This document shows, piece after piece, positions 20,892 through 30,537 of a stretch of 64,000 nt of DNA. The stretch is taken from NCBI GenBank assembly GCA_907165135.1, contig OU015567.1, positions 4,283,001 to 4,347,000 on the forward strand, in the 5' to 3' direction. This stretch comes from Oikopleura dioica. Lineage: Eukaryota; Chordata; Appendicularia; Copelata; Oikopleuridae. The position numbers and the translations under genes are program-made. The notes below the pieces were generated by a model. The model made no database searches and was not told where the DNA came from. It saw only the letters and a program-made list of their open reading frames with translations. Each line of letters begins with the position of its first letter. The first letter of the stretch is position 1.

Positions 20892-22437
20892 CTCTTGAGT
20901 TTCCTCGATGGTTGTCCTGGTTGTATTGTCTCAATGCTGGACAGATCCTCACAGGATGATTGCCTCCACAGTTATAGCATGATATTTCACGTTGCTGTTG
21001 GTTGTATCTCGGATTTCGGTTGTTTTGGTAACCTCGATTTTGAGTTCTTGGCTCAAAAGTCTCCTTTTTATTTTCTTGCTTGTTGTAATTCTGTACATTG
21101 TAGCCCTGACTACCTTTCTTCTCCCATTTCCTCGTGTTGCTATGGTTTTGCTCTCCGTTGTTGTCGAACTTCCTCTGGTTGTCATAGAACTTTCTTTCCG
21201 GCTTCCTTCCTTGATATCCGCCCCTATTATTCGGATAACTATTGTGTGGCTTCCTGTCTTGTGTGGAATTCTTTCCTTCCTGTCGATTGTTGTAATATTG
21301 GTTGCCGGTTTTACGATTTTTATTGTGCCTTTCAATCAGATTGTTCACTTGGTCGATGTTTGAATGAGACAGGAAGTCTTCGGCGCTTTTGATCAGTTGT
21401 TCACCGGAAAGGTTTGAGCTGAGTTGCGCAAATACGCGATCTGTCGTAATTTTCTTCTTAAAGTTCATATCAACGTAGCTTCTGACGGCTCTTTCGTCTG
21501 GGAATAGTTTCAAGCATTTCATTTCCATGTTCTTGTAGAATCCTCTTGGCGTGTCTTTGTGTGGATTGAATACTGTATTTTCGATGTCGCGCATTCGTGC
21601 TTCAGAGCTTTTCCTTGTTATGGTGTCGATAGCACTTTTGAACCTTTTCAGGGTTATTTTGTGATGTTTTTCCTGGTAATCCGTCAGGAGTGATATGAGA
21701 CTTTCCTTAACTCCTCTGTTGTCAATTGCTGACAAAAGGATGCTACTGATTCTTTCTTCTTCAAGTTTTTCTTTAGTGTAAAGTCGTATTTGAAATAAGC
21801 TTGATTTGTACCAGTTTGGTAGGTAATCAATCTCATCGTTCTGAGTGAATTTCGTCAGTCTAATATCTTTAATATTTCCTTTTGAATTTCCCTCTGTGTC
21901 GATGTTATTTACTTGTTCTCCTTCGATGGTTGACGGGTCATCATCGCTTTCTTCGCTTGTATAGTCTGTTTCACTGTCTGATGTTGATTGTTGCATACTA
22001 GTTAGATTCTTCAAATTACTTCCTATTTTATTTATCGCTTTTTTAACTCTTCCACTTGCTGATGACTGGTTTTGCTCTTCTTCTGCTTCGACCTTCATTT
22101 CTTCTCCTTCTTCGTCTTCTTCTTGGACAACTGATATTTCTTGTTCTTCATCATATTCTTCTTCTTCGTCAAAAAATTTGAAGTTGCTTATTTCTTCTGG
22201 GTGCTTACGCTTGTTCCAAAGAATGTTCATGTGGTTTTTCAGGGCTCTTGAGTCACATTTGGTCTCTTCATTAAAGGCTTTTATAGTTGATACGTTTTCT
22301 TTAGCGTGTTCCACTACTTCGCTCCAATCATAAATTTTCTCTTCTGTATGCTTTTTCAACCAGTCGATTGTTGGACATGTGAGAACGCAGTAAATCTCGT
22401 CTGTTTCTTCTTCACTTATTTCCTTTAGTGTGAACAC
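20872..22437 (-). CDS. gag: Gag with CCHC zinc knuckle
   Basis: The frame is 521 residues: an acidic Glu/Asp-rich N-terminal third, a helical capsid-like middle, and an Asn/Arg/Gln-rich nucleocapsid with one zinc knuckle, CYNCGGNHPVRIC (C-x2-C-x4-H-x4-C). Gag forms the particle and binds the RNA. Its true N-terminus lies further upstream in another frame (see 22,425-22,667): the first codon here is a GTG inside continuing coding sequence. Confidence 0.88.
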   Translation of the reverse strand: MFTLKEISEEETDEIYCVLTCPTIDWLKKHTEEKIYDWSEVVEHAKENVSTIKAFNEETKCDSRALKNHMNILWNKRKHPEEISNFKFFDEEEEYDEEQEISVVQEEDEEGEEMKVEAEEEQNQSSASGRVKKAINKIGSNLKNLTSMQQSTSDSETDYTSEESDDDPSTIEGEQVNNIDTEGNSKGNIKDIRLTKFTQNDEIDYLPNWYKSSLFQIRLYTKEKLEEERISSILLSAIDNRGVKESLISLLTDYQEKHHKITLKRFKSAIDTITRKSSEARMRDIENTVFNPHKDTPRGFYKNMEMKCLKLFPDERAVRSYVDMNFKKKITTDRVFAQLSSNLSGEQLIKSAEDFLSHSNIDQVNNLIERHNKNRKTGNQYYNNRQEGKNSTQDRKPHNSYPNNRGGYQGRKPERKFYDNQRKFDNNGEQNHSNTRKWEKKGSQGYNVQNYNKQENKKETFEPRTQNRGYQNNRNPRYNQQQREISCYNCGGNHPVRICPALRQYNQDNHRGNSRDDRNSS

Positions 22438-22667
22438 CGCCGCGATCGCATGAACTTGTATTTTCGTATTGGACGAAAATCTTTTCTTGAAGTATTTTTG
22501 TATCCTTCCACATTTTGATCCGCATTTTTAATTTTTAGTGCTTTGCATAGATGGATAATGTGTCTTTCTGGAATTGTCGTTGGTTTGATTTTTATTGTAT
22601 TAATTATGTTGTAGGTACTTTCGTTATTTTCTATCCTTGTGCTTGACAGCAAGGTTTTCTCCTTCAT
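22425..22667 (-). CDS. gag: Gag N-terminal fragment, out of frame
   Basis: It starts ATG 43 bp inside the 5' LTR boundary and runs 80 residues. From about 22,495 the better coding reading moves to the frame of the 521-residue gag. The change coincides with an A5 run (T5 on plus at 22,495-22,499), as expected for a one-base deletion. Confidence 0.7.
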   Translation of the reverse strand: MKEKTLLSSTRIENNESTYNIINTIKIKPTTIPERHIIHLCKALKIKNADQNVEGYKNTSRKDFRPIRKYKFMRSRRCSH

Positions 22668-22692
22668 CGTTGCACGTAGGTTCGTTTCTCTT

Positions 22693-22706
22693 CTCTTCAG
22701 TCACCA
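22693..22706 (-). promoter_or_regulatory. Primer binding site candidate
   Basis: On the minus strand, three bases after the 5' LTR, the sequence reads TGGTGACTGAAGAG. Sites of this kind start TGG, the complement of the tRNA CCA end. I did not match it to a particular tRNA. Confidence 0.6.
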
Positions 22707-22709
22707 AGA

Positions 22710-22982
22710 TAGATAGTGTCCTTCTCTTAATGTTCTGTCTGGATGATGCCTGAGCTGCTTGGGTCTGTAAAAAGGGATCAACTGACTGTTTCCGGTTCTA
22801 TTGTTGTATTTGCTTGTGTGTAAGTGGACAGTTTGTATATAGTAATTGAATGACTGTATAACTGACTGACAGCGTTAGATGGTTGGCAGAGTCTTATATA
22901 GAGTGGTGGTTGCTATGTGTTATTCAGTAAGATGTTGTCTTGGTTACAGTTCAGAATAGATCAGAGTTGGGACACTACTGTA
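22710..22982 (-). repeat. 5' LTR of the Tor-like element
   Basis: It is 273 bp, with one difference from the 3' LTR. It carries the same TATA motif on the minus strand (22,893-22,900). ACAA follows at 22,983-22,986. Confidence 0.92.
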
Positions 22983-23103
22983 ACAAGACTTTTTCTCCCT
23001 TGCCGTCATTTATGCCAAGTTATTAAAAAAATATTAAAAAAATCTTGCAAAAATAGTTCTTAAATTACATGTAAAGGAAAAAGTCATCAAAAAGGCAATT
23101 TAA

Positions 23104-23762
23104 GGGGGAGGTCGACGAGAATCGGGATTTCCGTGACCAAAAATGCGGAGAAACCCGATTAGATAGGAAAATTCTGACTTTTCGGATTGAAAGAAAAGGG
23201 TTTGAAAAATTAACCGGCGAAAAGCAGAAAAAAAAAATTTTGAAAAATATTTCAAAAATTAGGGTTGAAGTGGGGGTGTCTCTTGACCAAAAAATCTCGA
23301 AAACTGAGTTTTTTTTCTTCATCAAATATAATTTATAAATAGTTTAGACCCTTAAAAATTAACCGGCGATCAAAAAATTAAGGAGTACTTTCATAAAAAA
23401 ATTTTTCTTATTGATTAAAAATATTCGATTTTCGTCAAAATATACATTTTTGCCGATTTTTTCATGGAAATTTGTGCGAAAATCACAAAGACTCGGATTT
23501 TTTTTTAAATGATTAGTCAGAAATCATTTTAAAACAATGCCTTGTGCATGATAATCAGTTTCAGATAGTTTTTGGACGAAATCACCAACCAATTATTTTC
23601 AAGAAATTTCAGTTTCGGGACTTAAAATCGAAAATTTTACATTAAAAAGTTAACAAATTGAGAAAAAGCTAGGGACCAAAAATACTCCTTTTCTATCGAG
23701 GAATCCAAAAATATAATCAAAATTTTAAAAAGGTGAAAAAAAATTTCTCGACGACCTCCCCC
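23104..23762. mobile_element. TTAA-flanked foldback element 1, 659 bp
   Basis: Ends GGGGGAGGTCGACGAGAA and its complement (GGGGGAGGTCGTCGAGAA) are flanked by TTAA at 23,100-23,103 and 23,763-23,766. The TTAA duplication and G/C-run ends suggest a non-autonomous piggyBac-like element. There is no transposase and no convincing coding frame. Confidence 0.8.
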
Positions 23763-23766
23763 TTAA

Positions 23767-24149
23767 GGGGGTAGAACTAGATTTTGGGAAAAACCGTGAT
23801 TTTCGGGAGGCACTTTAAATAAGAAAAACCTGTTTTTACTTATGATTACGCAATTTCCTCAAAAACTGGCTGAACTATCTTAAAATGAAATTTAAAAAAT
23901 TTGGCTAGTCACGTGACTCGATAAATTTGACGACGCGAATACGCTAAAATTGCGATATTTGAAGAGGTGGGTTGACGTTTCGCTCTCTAGCGCCAAAATG
24001 TGTTGACGAAAAAAAATTTTAAGAAAAATGTTGTTAGATCTAAGTTTGTTCTATCAACAGCCGAAGAGAGAATTTGAAAATCTAAGCTCTCCTGGCTTTG
24101 AGCGCCGGTCTAGAATCGGCTATTTTCGAAAAACCTAGTTCTACCCCCC
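23767..24149. mobile_element. Related foldback element sharing the TTAA, 383 bp
   Basis: It starts directly at the TTAA that ends the previous element. The left end GGGGGTAGAACTAGATTTT matches the complement of the right end (GGGGGGTAGAACTAGGTTTT). The right side has no TTAA, so this is either an element with an altered flank or a nested remnant. Confidence 0.65.
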
Positions 24150-24418
24150 AAAAAAGAGGACTTTTTTTACTTTCTCATCCAAGGCTTGACATCCAAGCTA
24201 ATTAATACCTGACTCAGATTTCTACACAGATCGCTGAGCCCATAATCAGAACAAACAATATCTTTTTTATAAGCTTGCTTTTCGCAAGTCATTCTATTCA
24301 GATGAATTTGTGGCCTTTTCTCTTCAAAAAGGGTACGCTGTCAAAGAAAAACGACAAAAAAATCAAACAAGGAAATTTTAAAAGAGCAAATCTGTCTCAA
24401 AAAAACAAGAAAGAAAAA

Positions 24419-24595
24419 ATGTTGAGAGAAAATATTTTTCATTTATTCAAAAAAATATTTTATCTACTAGTACTTCTCGTTGGTTTCTTACTTCTTTTTC
24501 AAAACTCAAAATATCTTAATCCTTTGAAAATTGAGTTAACCTCAAACAAGGTAGTAAGCTTTCAACGGTTGAATAGAGCTAAATCAATCAAATAA
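24419..24595 (+). CDS. Small single-pass membrane protein, copy A (58 aa)
   Basis: The ATG at 24,419 opens a type II-like peptide: a short basic N-terminus, a helix FYLLVLLVGFLLLFQNSKYL, and a luminal end rich in basic residues finishing RLNRAKSIK. AATAAA overlaps the stop region. The paralogue at 39,470-39,646 shares about 45 of 58 residues and the same stop and polyadenylation context. It could be a free-standing microprotein, or a former anchor exon of a Golgi sulfotransferase, given that copy B lies just before such a gene. The longer upstream frame from 24,275 is not conserved in frame. Confidence 0.55.
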   Translation: MLRENIFHLFKKIFYLLVLLVGFLLLFQNSKYLNPLKIELTSNKVVSFQRLNRAKSIK

Positions 24596-24599
24596 TAAA

Positions 24600-24954
24600 A
24601 TTTTTGTTTGGGTCTTCTTTATTTTCGCATTGGATTCTCATTTCAATGCAGCGATCAGAGTGTGCACAAAAAATGCAAGAAATCAGAGCTTTTTTCCCCA
24701 ACAGTTTTTGAAGGACAAAAATTACCTTATTTTCATCGGGCTAGCGTATTTACGCTTTAGCGGCTATTCCCATTTTTAATTTTTTACATTATATATTTTA
24801 TAATATATTATACATTAAACAATTCAGGTAGAAAACAGGGACTTCTAATGTTCAGTTATCTTTGAATTATCTTGTCATTCTCTCTATTATTTTATATACT
24901 TATCGCAAATATTATCGCTGCAGTCTATGTTATAACCGCATTGATACACTCATC
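24600..24954. repeat. Segmental duplication, copy B (left part)
   Basis: The block aligns with about 9,395-9,792. Similarity stops abruptly at ...GATACACTCATC (24,954) and resumes at 36,807 with ATGTGAGTCTATATC, while copy A is continuous (CACTCATCATGTGAGTCC at about 9,780). This defines the insertion point of the large element. Confidence 0.85.
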
Positions 24955-25115
24955 TTCTGAGATCTTGATCTAGAGGTCTAGAGAAATTAGCTGAAGTTAC
25001 CCAACCGTTCAAAGAAATAATTGTTGCACTAAAACCCGATAATCCTAGAAGATCGCCTTTAGCTTCTGCCTACCTCAAACATACTTTTGCACTTGAGGAA
25101 AGGCTCCTATGGCTC

Positions 25116-25535
25116 GTGAATCCTGCCATTAGATTTACTAAGAAAAGGAAGGTTATAGCTAGGTTAAGGAGATGTATTTATCAAATGAAATTACTAACGG
25201 CGAAAATTAGACAACTTGATAAAAAGATGTTAACGCTTGATAATGATACCATCTCCACAATAATTACGCAGCAACAAGCGTGGAAGTTGGCCAAAAGATG
25301 GATTAAAAACCCCACGGCGGGATCGTTCAAAAAATCTATCAACGGAATTGCTGACGACCTTTTAGCGTTGCAGCTCAACACCGTGCCGCCAAAAGAGAAC
25401 GTGCGAACAGAGTCCACCCAATTCTCCCCGACGCAGAGAAATTCAGGATTCCAAAGGTCAGTTTTAGAAAAATTGGCCCATACCCGGCGTTCATCAACTT
25501 CTATAAAAGTTCGAAAACTAAAACTATGGACTTAA
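25116..25535 (+). CDS. N-terminal frame of the RT protein
   Basis: A basic helical region (RFTKKRKVIARLRRCIYQMK) of the type found ahead of the RT in LINE proteins. From about 25,370 the reading with coding character (AAKRERANRVHPILPDAEKF) moves to the frame of the next segment, indicating a one-base offset. The start is uncertain, since coding character may begin before 25,116 (ERLLWLVNP). Confidence 0.6.
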   Translation: MNPAIRFTKKRKVIARLRRCIYQMKLLTAKIRQLDKKMLTLDNDTISTIITQQQAWKLAKRWIKNPTAGSFKKSINGIADDLLALQLNTVPPKENVRTESTQFSPTQRNSGFQRSVLEKLAHTRRSSTSIKVRKLKLWT

Positions 25536-26920
25536 GAGGTGTATCGCGTGGCATGGCGGAGAAATTACCTCTCCAAGCGTTCTCGAACTTGGTCCTCGAG
25601 CCATTCAAGGATGGTACTTCCAAAGGTAAATTTATTAGCGATTGGATTGAGAATAAAGTTACGCCTTTACTGAAGCCTAATGGCTCCCCCAGACCTATTA
25701 CGATTACGCCTTGGCCTCTCGGGCTCCTAGAAAAGGCTTATAGTGAAGCCTTTATCATTTTCATGGAAGATAAAAAAATAGTTCCTTCGCAGCAGTATGG
25801 TTTTCGTAAATACCGTAGCTGCGGCGGAGCGGCTTTTGAAGCAGCGTTTGCCGTAAACTGCCTTAGCGGCGGCGAAAACAAGGAAGGTAGGTCGCAGACC
25901 TTCCCTTGTACGGGCATGATCAGCTGCGATGCCAAAAATGCGTTCGGGGTGGTCCCTCATGATAAGTTCCTAGAGGCACTTAGGGGGATCGCCTCGAACG
26001 CATTTGTAGAATTTATTGCCGCGTATCTGGTACGTAGCTTTAGGGCGGTCCTGAACGGATTCGTCAGTGATAAAAAGGTGCTTCCCCCTTGGGGACTGCC
26101 GCAAGGCAGTTCCCTCTCGCCTCCCTTTTATATTTTCTATTGTTCGACCTTTAACAATAGTTTAGTAGTCGATCGGGAGGATTCAAGCACGAGGATGGAT
26201 CAAGAAGTTGACGATCTGGTCAATGAGCAAAGCTGTAATCGAGAAGATCATCAGCTTCTAGAGCTCTCTCTAGCTTCAGGTGACTTGCTTATGAAAATGG
26301 GACGCAGAAAATGCGATCACCAAATCAGCATGTCCACGGGCATCTCACTCTCGTTTGCAGATGATTACATCCTTCTAGTGAATGGCTTCACCATCTCCAG
26401 CACTCTCAGATCTTTGGCGAGCTCTGCGAACTTGGTCCTGGATGAAATGCAAATATCCGGCATCAAAACGGCGCCGCACAAAAGCAACTTGATTATTTTT
26501 GGTAAGTCCGAACCAATCAGTCAAGACGCTCAAGTGATTAATAGCTGGTTCACAAATGATAAGGGGGAAAAGGGTATCATCATGGATGGTACTTTTGTAA
26601 AGTCTTCGGACAAAACTAAATACCTGGGCATTTGGGTGGAAAATAAGAACGGTCGACTCTCTTTTGATCTACACCACAAGGTCACGAGAGGTCGATTCAA
26701 AGCCATATCAGAGCAGATAAGTGTTATTTTTCATACAATGCCACTAAATATGCTTGCAAACATTGTCAGAGCGCAAATGGGCGGAGTCCTCCTTCACGGG
26801 AGTGACTACATTAACCCACCTGACCGAATGACTCTTGATAGTATGCAAAAGATCTACTCGAACACGCTCTGGCAAAAGAGGTCTCTGCCCTACTTTCTCC
26901 TAGACAAAAGTTGGAGTTGA
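25526..26920 (+). CDS. Reverse transcriptase domain (LINE/group II-like)
   Basis: The conserved blocks come in order: KPNGSPRPITI, QYGFRKYRSCGGAAF, SCDAKNAFGVVPHDKFL (first catalytic Asp), GLPQGSSLSPPFYIF (PQG block), SFADDYILLV (A-DD catalytic pair) and PHKSNLIIF. PQG with FADD is typical of non-LTR and group II-type RTs, not of LTR elements. An insert of about 15 residues before the first catalytic block coincides with a palindrome at 25,882-25,906. No endonuclease of APE or restriction type was recognised in the window. The frame ends by a one-base offset near 26,885. Confidence 0.88.
   Translation: MDLRGVSRGMAEKLPLQAFSNLVLEPFKDGTSKGKFISDWIENKVTPLLKPNGSPRPITITPWPLGLLEKAYSEAFIIFMEDKKIVPSQQYGFRKYRSCGGAAFEAAFAVNCLSGGENKEGRSQTFPCTGMISCDAKNAFGVVPHDKFLEALRGIASNAFVEFIAAYLVRSFRAVLNGFVSDKKVLPPWGLPQGSSLSPPFYIFYCSTFNNSLVVDREDSSTRMDQEVDDLVNEQSCNREDHQLLELSLASGDLLMKMGRRKCDHQISMSTGISLSFADDYILLVNGFTISSTLRSLASSANLVLDEMQISGIKTAPHKSNLIIFGKSEPISQDAQVINSWFTNDKGEKGIIMDGTFVKSSDKTKYLGIWVENKNGRLSFDLHHKVTRGRFKAISEQISVIFHTMPLNMLANIVRAQMGGVLLHGSDYINPPDRMTLDSMQKIYSNTLWQKRSLPYFLLDKSWS
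25882..25906. repeat. Element palindrome within the RT frame
   Basis: GGAAGGTAGGTC-GCA-GACCTTCC. It sits in frame inside the RT open frame and adds residues between two conserved blocks. It is one of nine such palindromes. Confidence 0.8.
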
Positions 26921-27885
26921 AAGATAAAGACAGGCTAGCCTTTGAGGCTTTTAAAATGCGTTTTTACGACAAATACTTCAACTTTTGTCCTGAGGAAAAG
27001 TATTGGGCAGTCTTTCTAGCTGGGCAAATCCCTTTGCATTTCATGATAATGAAGCAAGGGATTATGAGCATTTATAAAAGTTTTCGATATCAGATACCGG
27101 AGCTACCAGCCAAATTGGTTAGGTTAGGACTTATGATCTGCGATCGTTTCGGCGATCCAATTTGTCCCTTACCGGAGGTCTTTTTATCAGAACGACTTAA
27201 AAATCAATTTATGAATAACTCCAGATTCGGTAAAAATAGAGTCTCCGGAATTCTGCTTAGAAAAGAACTTGAACTAATATTTCTGGCACAAGATTTCTAC
27301 CATCGTTTTGTCGATCTATTGGACACTGACACAATCGAAATTAGGTTCATCGTTCCCAAAAAGGACCTGGAAAACCGTTTTAAGATTGATAAAAAAGCTT
27401 GGCCTTGGTATCTAGCTGAGGCATTCAATAGTCTGCCGAATTACACGAGGAAAATGTTCGTTAATTTCAACTTTCCAAGTGTACTCAAAGACACAATCAA
27501 GAACACACATTTCCACGAAGGTTACACTTTCAAGTGTGATGCCTGTACTGGGCCAGTCAATGTATTATTCGAGGAAGGTATCAGACTTCCCTTAGTACTA
27601 AACAGCCCGGACGATTGGGACCTAAACAGTTATGACTACAACACAAGGAACCAACTTGCGGCGGGTACTGCTGCACTTATTGCATGGTTCTCAATGTCAA
27701 AAATTGACCGCCTAAGAATTGAATCGCCTCTGCTTTTCCACCAATTTTATATCCAAATGTGTAAAATTTCTCTACAGAAGGGCTTTGGTGGAATAATAAG
27801 TGGTCTTCTTTACGATAAGAATTTTAGGCATGAGATTAGGGAAATTATCTGGATTTTTGATAAGACAGCGTTTAAAGACCATTGA
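26911..27885 (+). CDS. Post-RT region of the retroelement protein
   Basis: It continues the RT protein in the next frame (reading SALLSPRQKLELKDKDRLAF across the junction). It has 324 residues, mostly helical, with a possible zinc-binding CDAC near residue 210 (FKCDACTG). I do not recognise a known domain. It stops at 27,885. Confidence 0.6.
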   Translation: MELKDKDRLAFEAFKMRFYDKYFNFCPEEKYWAVFLAGQIPLHFMIMKQGIMSIYKSFRYQIPELPAKLVRLGLMICDRFGDPICPLPEVFLSERLKNQFMNNSRFGKNRVSGILLRKELELIFLAQDFYHRFVDLLDTDTIEIRFIVPKKDLENRFKIDKKAWPWYLAEAFNSLPNYTRKMFVNFNFPSVLKDTIKNTHFHEGYTFKCDACTGPVNVLFEEGIRLPLVLNSPDDWDLNSYDYNTRNQLAAGTAALIAWFSMSKIDRLRIESPLLFHQFYIQMCKISLQKGFGGIISGLLYDKNFRHEIREIIWIFDKTAFKDH

Positions 27886-27937
27886 CCCAAACCGCTCTAC
27901 CCTAGGCACTCTCCGATAAATTCCGACTAAAGACAAA

Positions 27938-29150
27938 ATGGCTAACCCATTCTTTTAGCGACGAGTTTTGGCGCTCAAAGACTTTTGGCGGTCAAACAAT
28001 CAATCGCGCCCATTTTCTGCGATGAAATTGCCCTGTTTTCGACACGGACAAAAACGACCTCGCTCTGGCCGCCTTTCATCCTAGCCAGTCGTTTCTTCAC
28101 GAAAATGCTCGACGATAAACCGATTACTCCCTCCGGCCTAATTGACTCTAAACCCTGTCCACCTCCGAGCATGAACATGTTCTGCGAATCTGACTGTCGG
28201 CTGATTGATCGCTATGCAGCCCGTTACGATGAATTCTTTCAAAATGGGTTAGAAGTCGTCAGATGGATTCTCGGAGAGCCAATATTCAAAAGGTTCCTGG
28301 TAGGAAAATCTGAAGACGAGACTCGAAAATGGGTTGAGTCATGGAAAAAGGCCTGATCTTCAAACTCCACGACCCGACAATTGGCTTGCCAGCATGGTCC
28401 TATCTCAACGAAGCATGTGACTCCCTTCTAGGGAGCATCCTGTTGAGAGATGAACCGAAGGGAGGTTACACACCTTCCTTTGACGCTCGGCTCGCAAAAA
28501 TTGCTGGTAAACTCCTCTGCGCAACATATGAGTGTGGAGAAGGCGCCCAGTTAATCGATCTCGCGCTGCTGTCGAATGACTATCAGCTACTGGACGTTCT
28601 GCATGCAATGTGGCAACTGAACCCAATCCGCTGGAAGACAGAACAATCGATTCTTCTGCGTCCATCCGGCTGGACTTCGCTAGATGCGATAAACAGCGCG
28701 GGTTTGGTAGCACAAGCAATATCCATTCATTCTGAAGTATCCGGACTAGCGGTTGAAGCAATGGCATGCATAGCCTGTCACCCAACCTCATACGAAATAA
28801 TGAAATGCCGGGATTTGGCAGAATACTCCTTGGCAGACAGCGGACTCAAGAATGCCTCCAAGAAGTTAGCAGAAAATGGGCTTGTTAAGCCAAAAAACGA
28901 GCTCGCGACAATCTCCAAGTTCCTCGATATCGGAACTACGCAATGTAAAGCAGTTTCGGATGTTCTCGAGGAAAATCTTGGGATCACGTTATATGACCTT
29001 ATTTCCGAAGCAATCACCTGTACGGCAAAGAACGCTTGTTCCTGTGGCAAAGTCATCGCAACCGCGGCGAAAGCCGACGAGGACTACATGGGGATGGCCT
29101 TCTTCACCGTCAAAAATGGCTCACTGAAGTGGTGCATGACATTTATGTAA
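27938..29150 (+). CDS. Second plus-strand protein of the retroelement, broken
   Basis: An ATG in a good context (27,938) precedes a frame that is offset after six codons. Coding character continues from about 27,960 to 28,356 and, after a further one-base offset at an A5 run (28,344-28,348), to about 29,110. Features are a Pro/Cys patch (DSKPCPPPSMNMFCESDC), a long helical region, and a Cys-rich end (CTAKNACSCGK). I do not recognise it. It may be a separate protein or the C-terminal half of the RT polyprotein. Confidence 0.5.
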
Positions 29151-29963
29151 ATGAAGAAAATGGGAAGCTTTTTAAGCTAAACCTTCTTCAAAAAGTAACG
29201 GAGCGTAAGTGCAAGCTACTTCATATACACTGCATGGTTACTAAACTCACCAAAAGCTACAGCTTCCAAAATCCTTCGGGCCGATTGTCCAATTAAAAAT
29301 AGAAGCGATAAATCAAGCTTCCATTTATATAATAATGGATCTTGCCAAAAACTGCGTCAAAATCGCCCCTCCAGTAACTCACGCCGATTTTGTCATTAAA
29401 AACGTAGCAAAAAAGCACAGCCCGTCCTCAGACAAACCTATTACTCTTCAATCTTTCCCTGTAGTCAGACAGAATTGGTTTTCATAACGCCGCAGAACTT
29501 GAATAAAGAACTTGAAAGAGTTCGGGAAATTTCTAAGCTAAATTTGCAATCAGCACTTAAGAAAATCAATGAATCTGCGCGTGATTATGATTTCCAGATA
29601 TACCAGACTTACTCATGTCTCTCAATCTTTTATGATCATCAATTGAACCAAGTGGCAGCGGATCTCCTCTCAGCGCCAGACCTAAACGGGTTGGCGAATC
29701 GGGAGGGATACTCGGCCTCAGACTTTCGGCATATTGATTTTCATAAGTTAGCAACTGATCTTAAAAAGGCAAACAATAAAACCTGCCTTGGAGCATCTAA
29801 ATTTAATCAGCCCTTTTCAGAACCGATCTGTGAACCAAGGGAGGTCACAGACCTTCATCGGTTCCTGGAAAGTCACTGTAACGCCGATGCAAATCTATCC
29901 CAAGAGCCAGAAGAATGCAATCTTTACGATTCTCTCCCTTCACTCGATCTGGTTCAAGACTAA
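29108..29963 (+). CDS. C-terminal plus-strand frames of the retroelement
   Basis: Three consecutive segments in shifting frames carry coding-like sequence: QKWLTEVVHDIYVNEENGK (about 29,108-29,290), IEAINQASIYIIMDLAKN (about 29,295-29,480) and the frame from 29,475 to the stop at 29,963 (LNKELERVREISKLNLQSAL). AATAAA signals follow at about 30,308. The breaks make this copy unlikely to give an intact product. Confidence 0.45.
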
Positions 29964-30537
29964 CAAAGACCCTTTGAATAGCTGCCTTCGTTAACTCGTA
30001 AGTCATCTGCTGTTCTTTCATCTCAAGTGGTTATTCTTCCCCTATAAAGTCTACTCGTTTGCGCTTTTATAAAGCGTCGACAACTCCGCAAGACACCTTT
30101 TCAGCGTATTTATATTAAAAATCCACCGTGTTATCTCCTTGGATTACACTCATTCTCGCGTTTTGTTATAAAAATCTCCTTCCGTTAATACAATCTCTTC
30201 TTTTCTACTCTAGTTCTCCTCAGCTTTATCATGCCCTGCTTTTAATCGTTTTGTTTACTACACAATCACACCGTTTACTAGATTCATACTCTCCTGTTCT
30301 TGCTCAATAAAATAAAACTTAATGATCAAGCGATTTCGCTGACTGGAATTGTTGGATTACGCAACAAAAACTAGTCATCTTGATAAGTCGTTGACAAATC
30401 TTATTTCCAAGTTAGAAGTTTATTTAAAATTTGGAAGCAGAACAGAGGCAAAATTGCAAAAACAGGAATCTTAAGTGTGATGTTCACTTGGGAAGTTATG
30501 TTTCTCCAAGTAAAGTCGTGGTAAAACTAGCCTTAGC
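29964..30537. terminator. Convergent gene ends with facing polyadenylation signals
   Basis: The plus-strand gene ends with CTCAATAAAATAAAAC (AATAAA at about 30,306-30,311). The minus-strand gene ends at the stop 30,538 with AATAAA on its strand read from TTTATT at about 30,420. No coding is seen between. This is a plain tail-to-tail arrangement. Confidence 0.6.

Larger units (their letters stand above)
11680..22982 (-). mobile_element. Tor-like Ty3/gypsy LTR retrotransposon with env, 11.3 kb
   Basis: The element is complete in structure: two 273-bp LTRs, a primer-binding-site candidate, gag, protease, RT, RNase H, integrase with GPY/F module, env, extra 3' open frames, polypurine tract, and ACAA target duplications. 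The LTRs differ at one position of 273 (T at about 11,731, G at about 22,761), so the insertion is young. Env-carrying gypsy-type elements called Tor are known from Oikopleura. The main frames nevertheless carry four one-base frame breaks, in gag, RT, RNase H and env, so this copy as written should not make full proteins. Confidence 0.93.

Noticed and set aside
20865-21392. 175-codon plus-strand frame opposite gag
   Set aside because: It is the complement of the Asn/Arg-rich nucleocapsid region; the Ser/Cys-rich composition is what such a complement gives.
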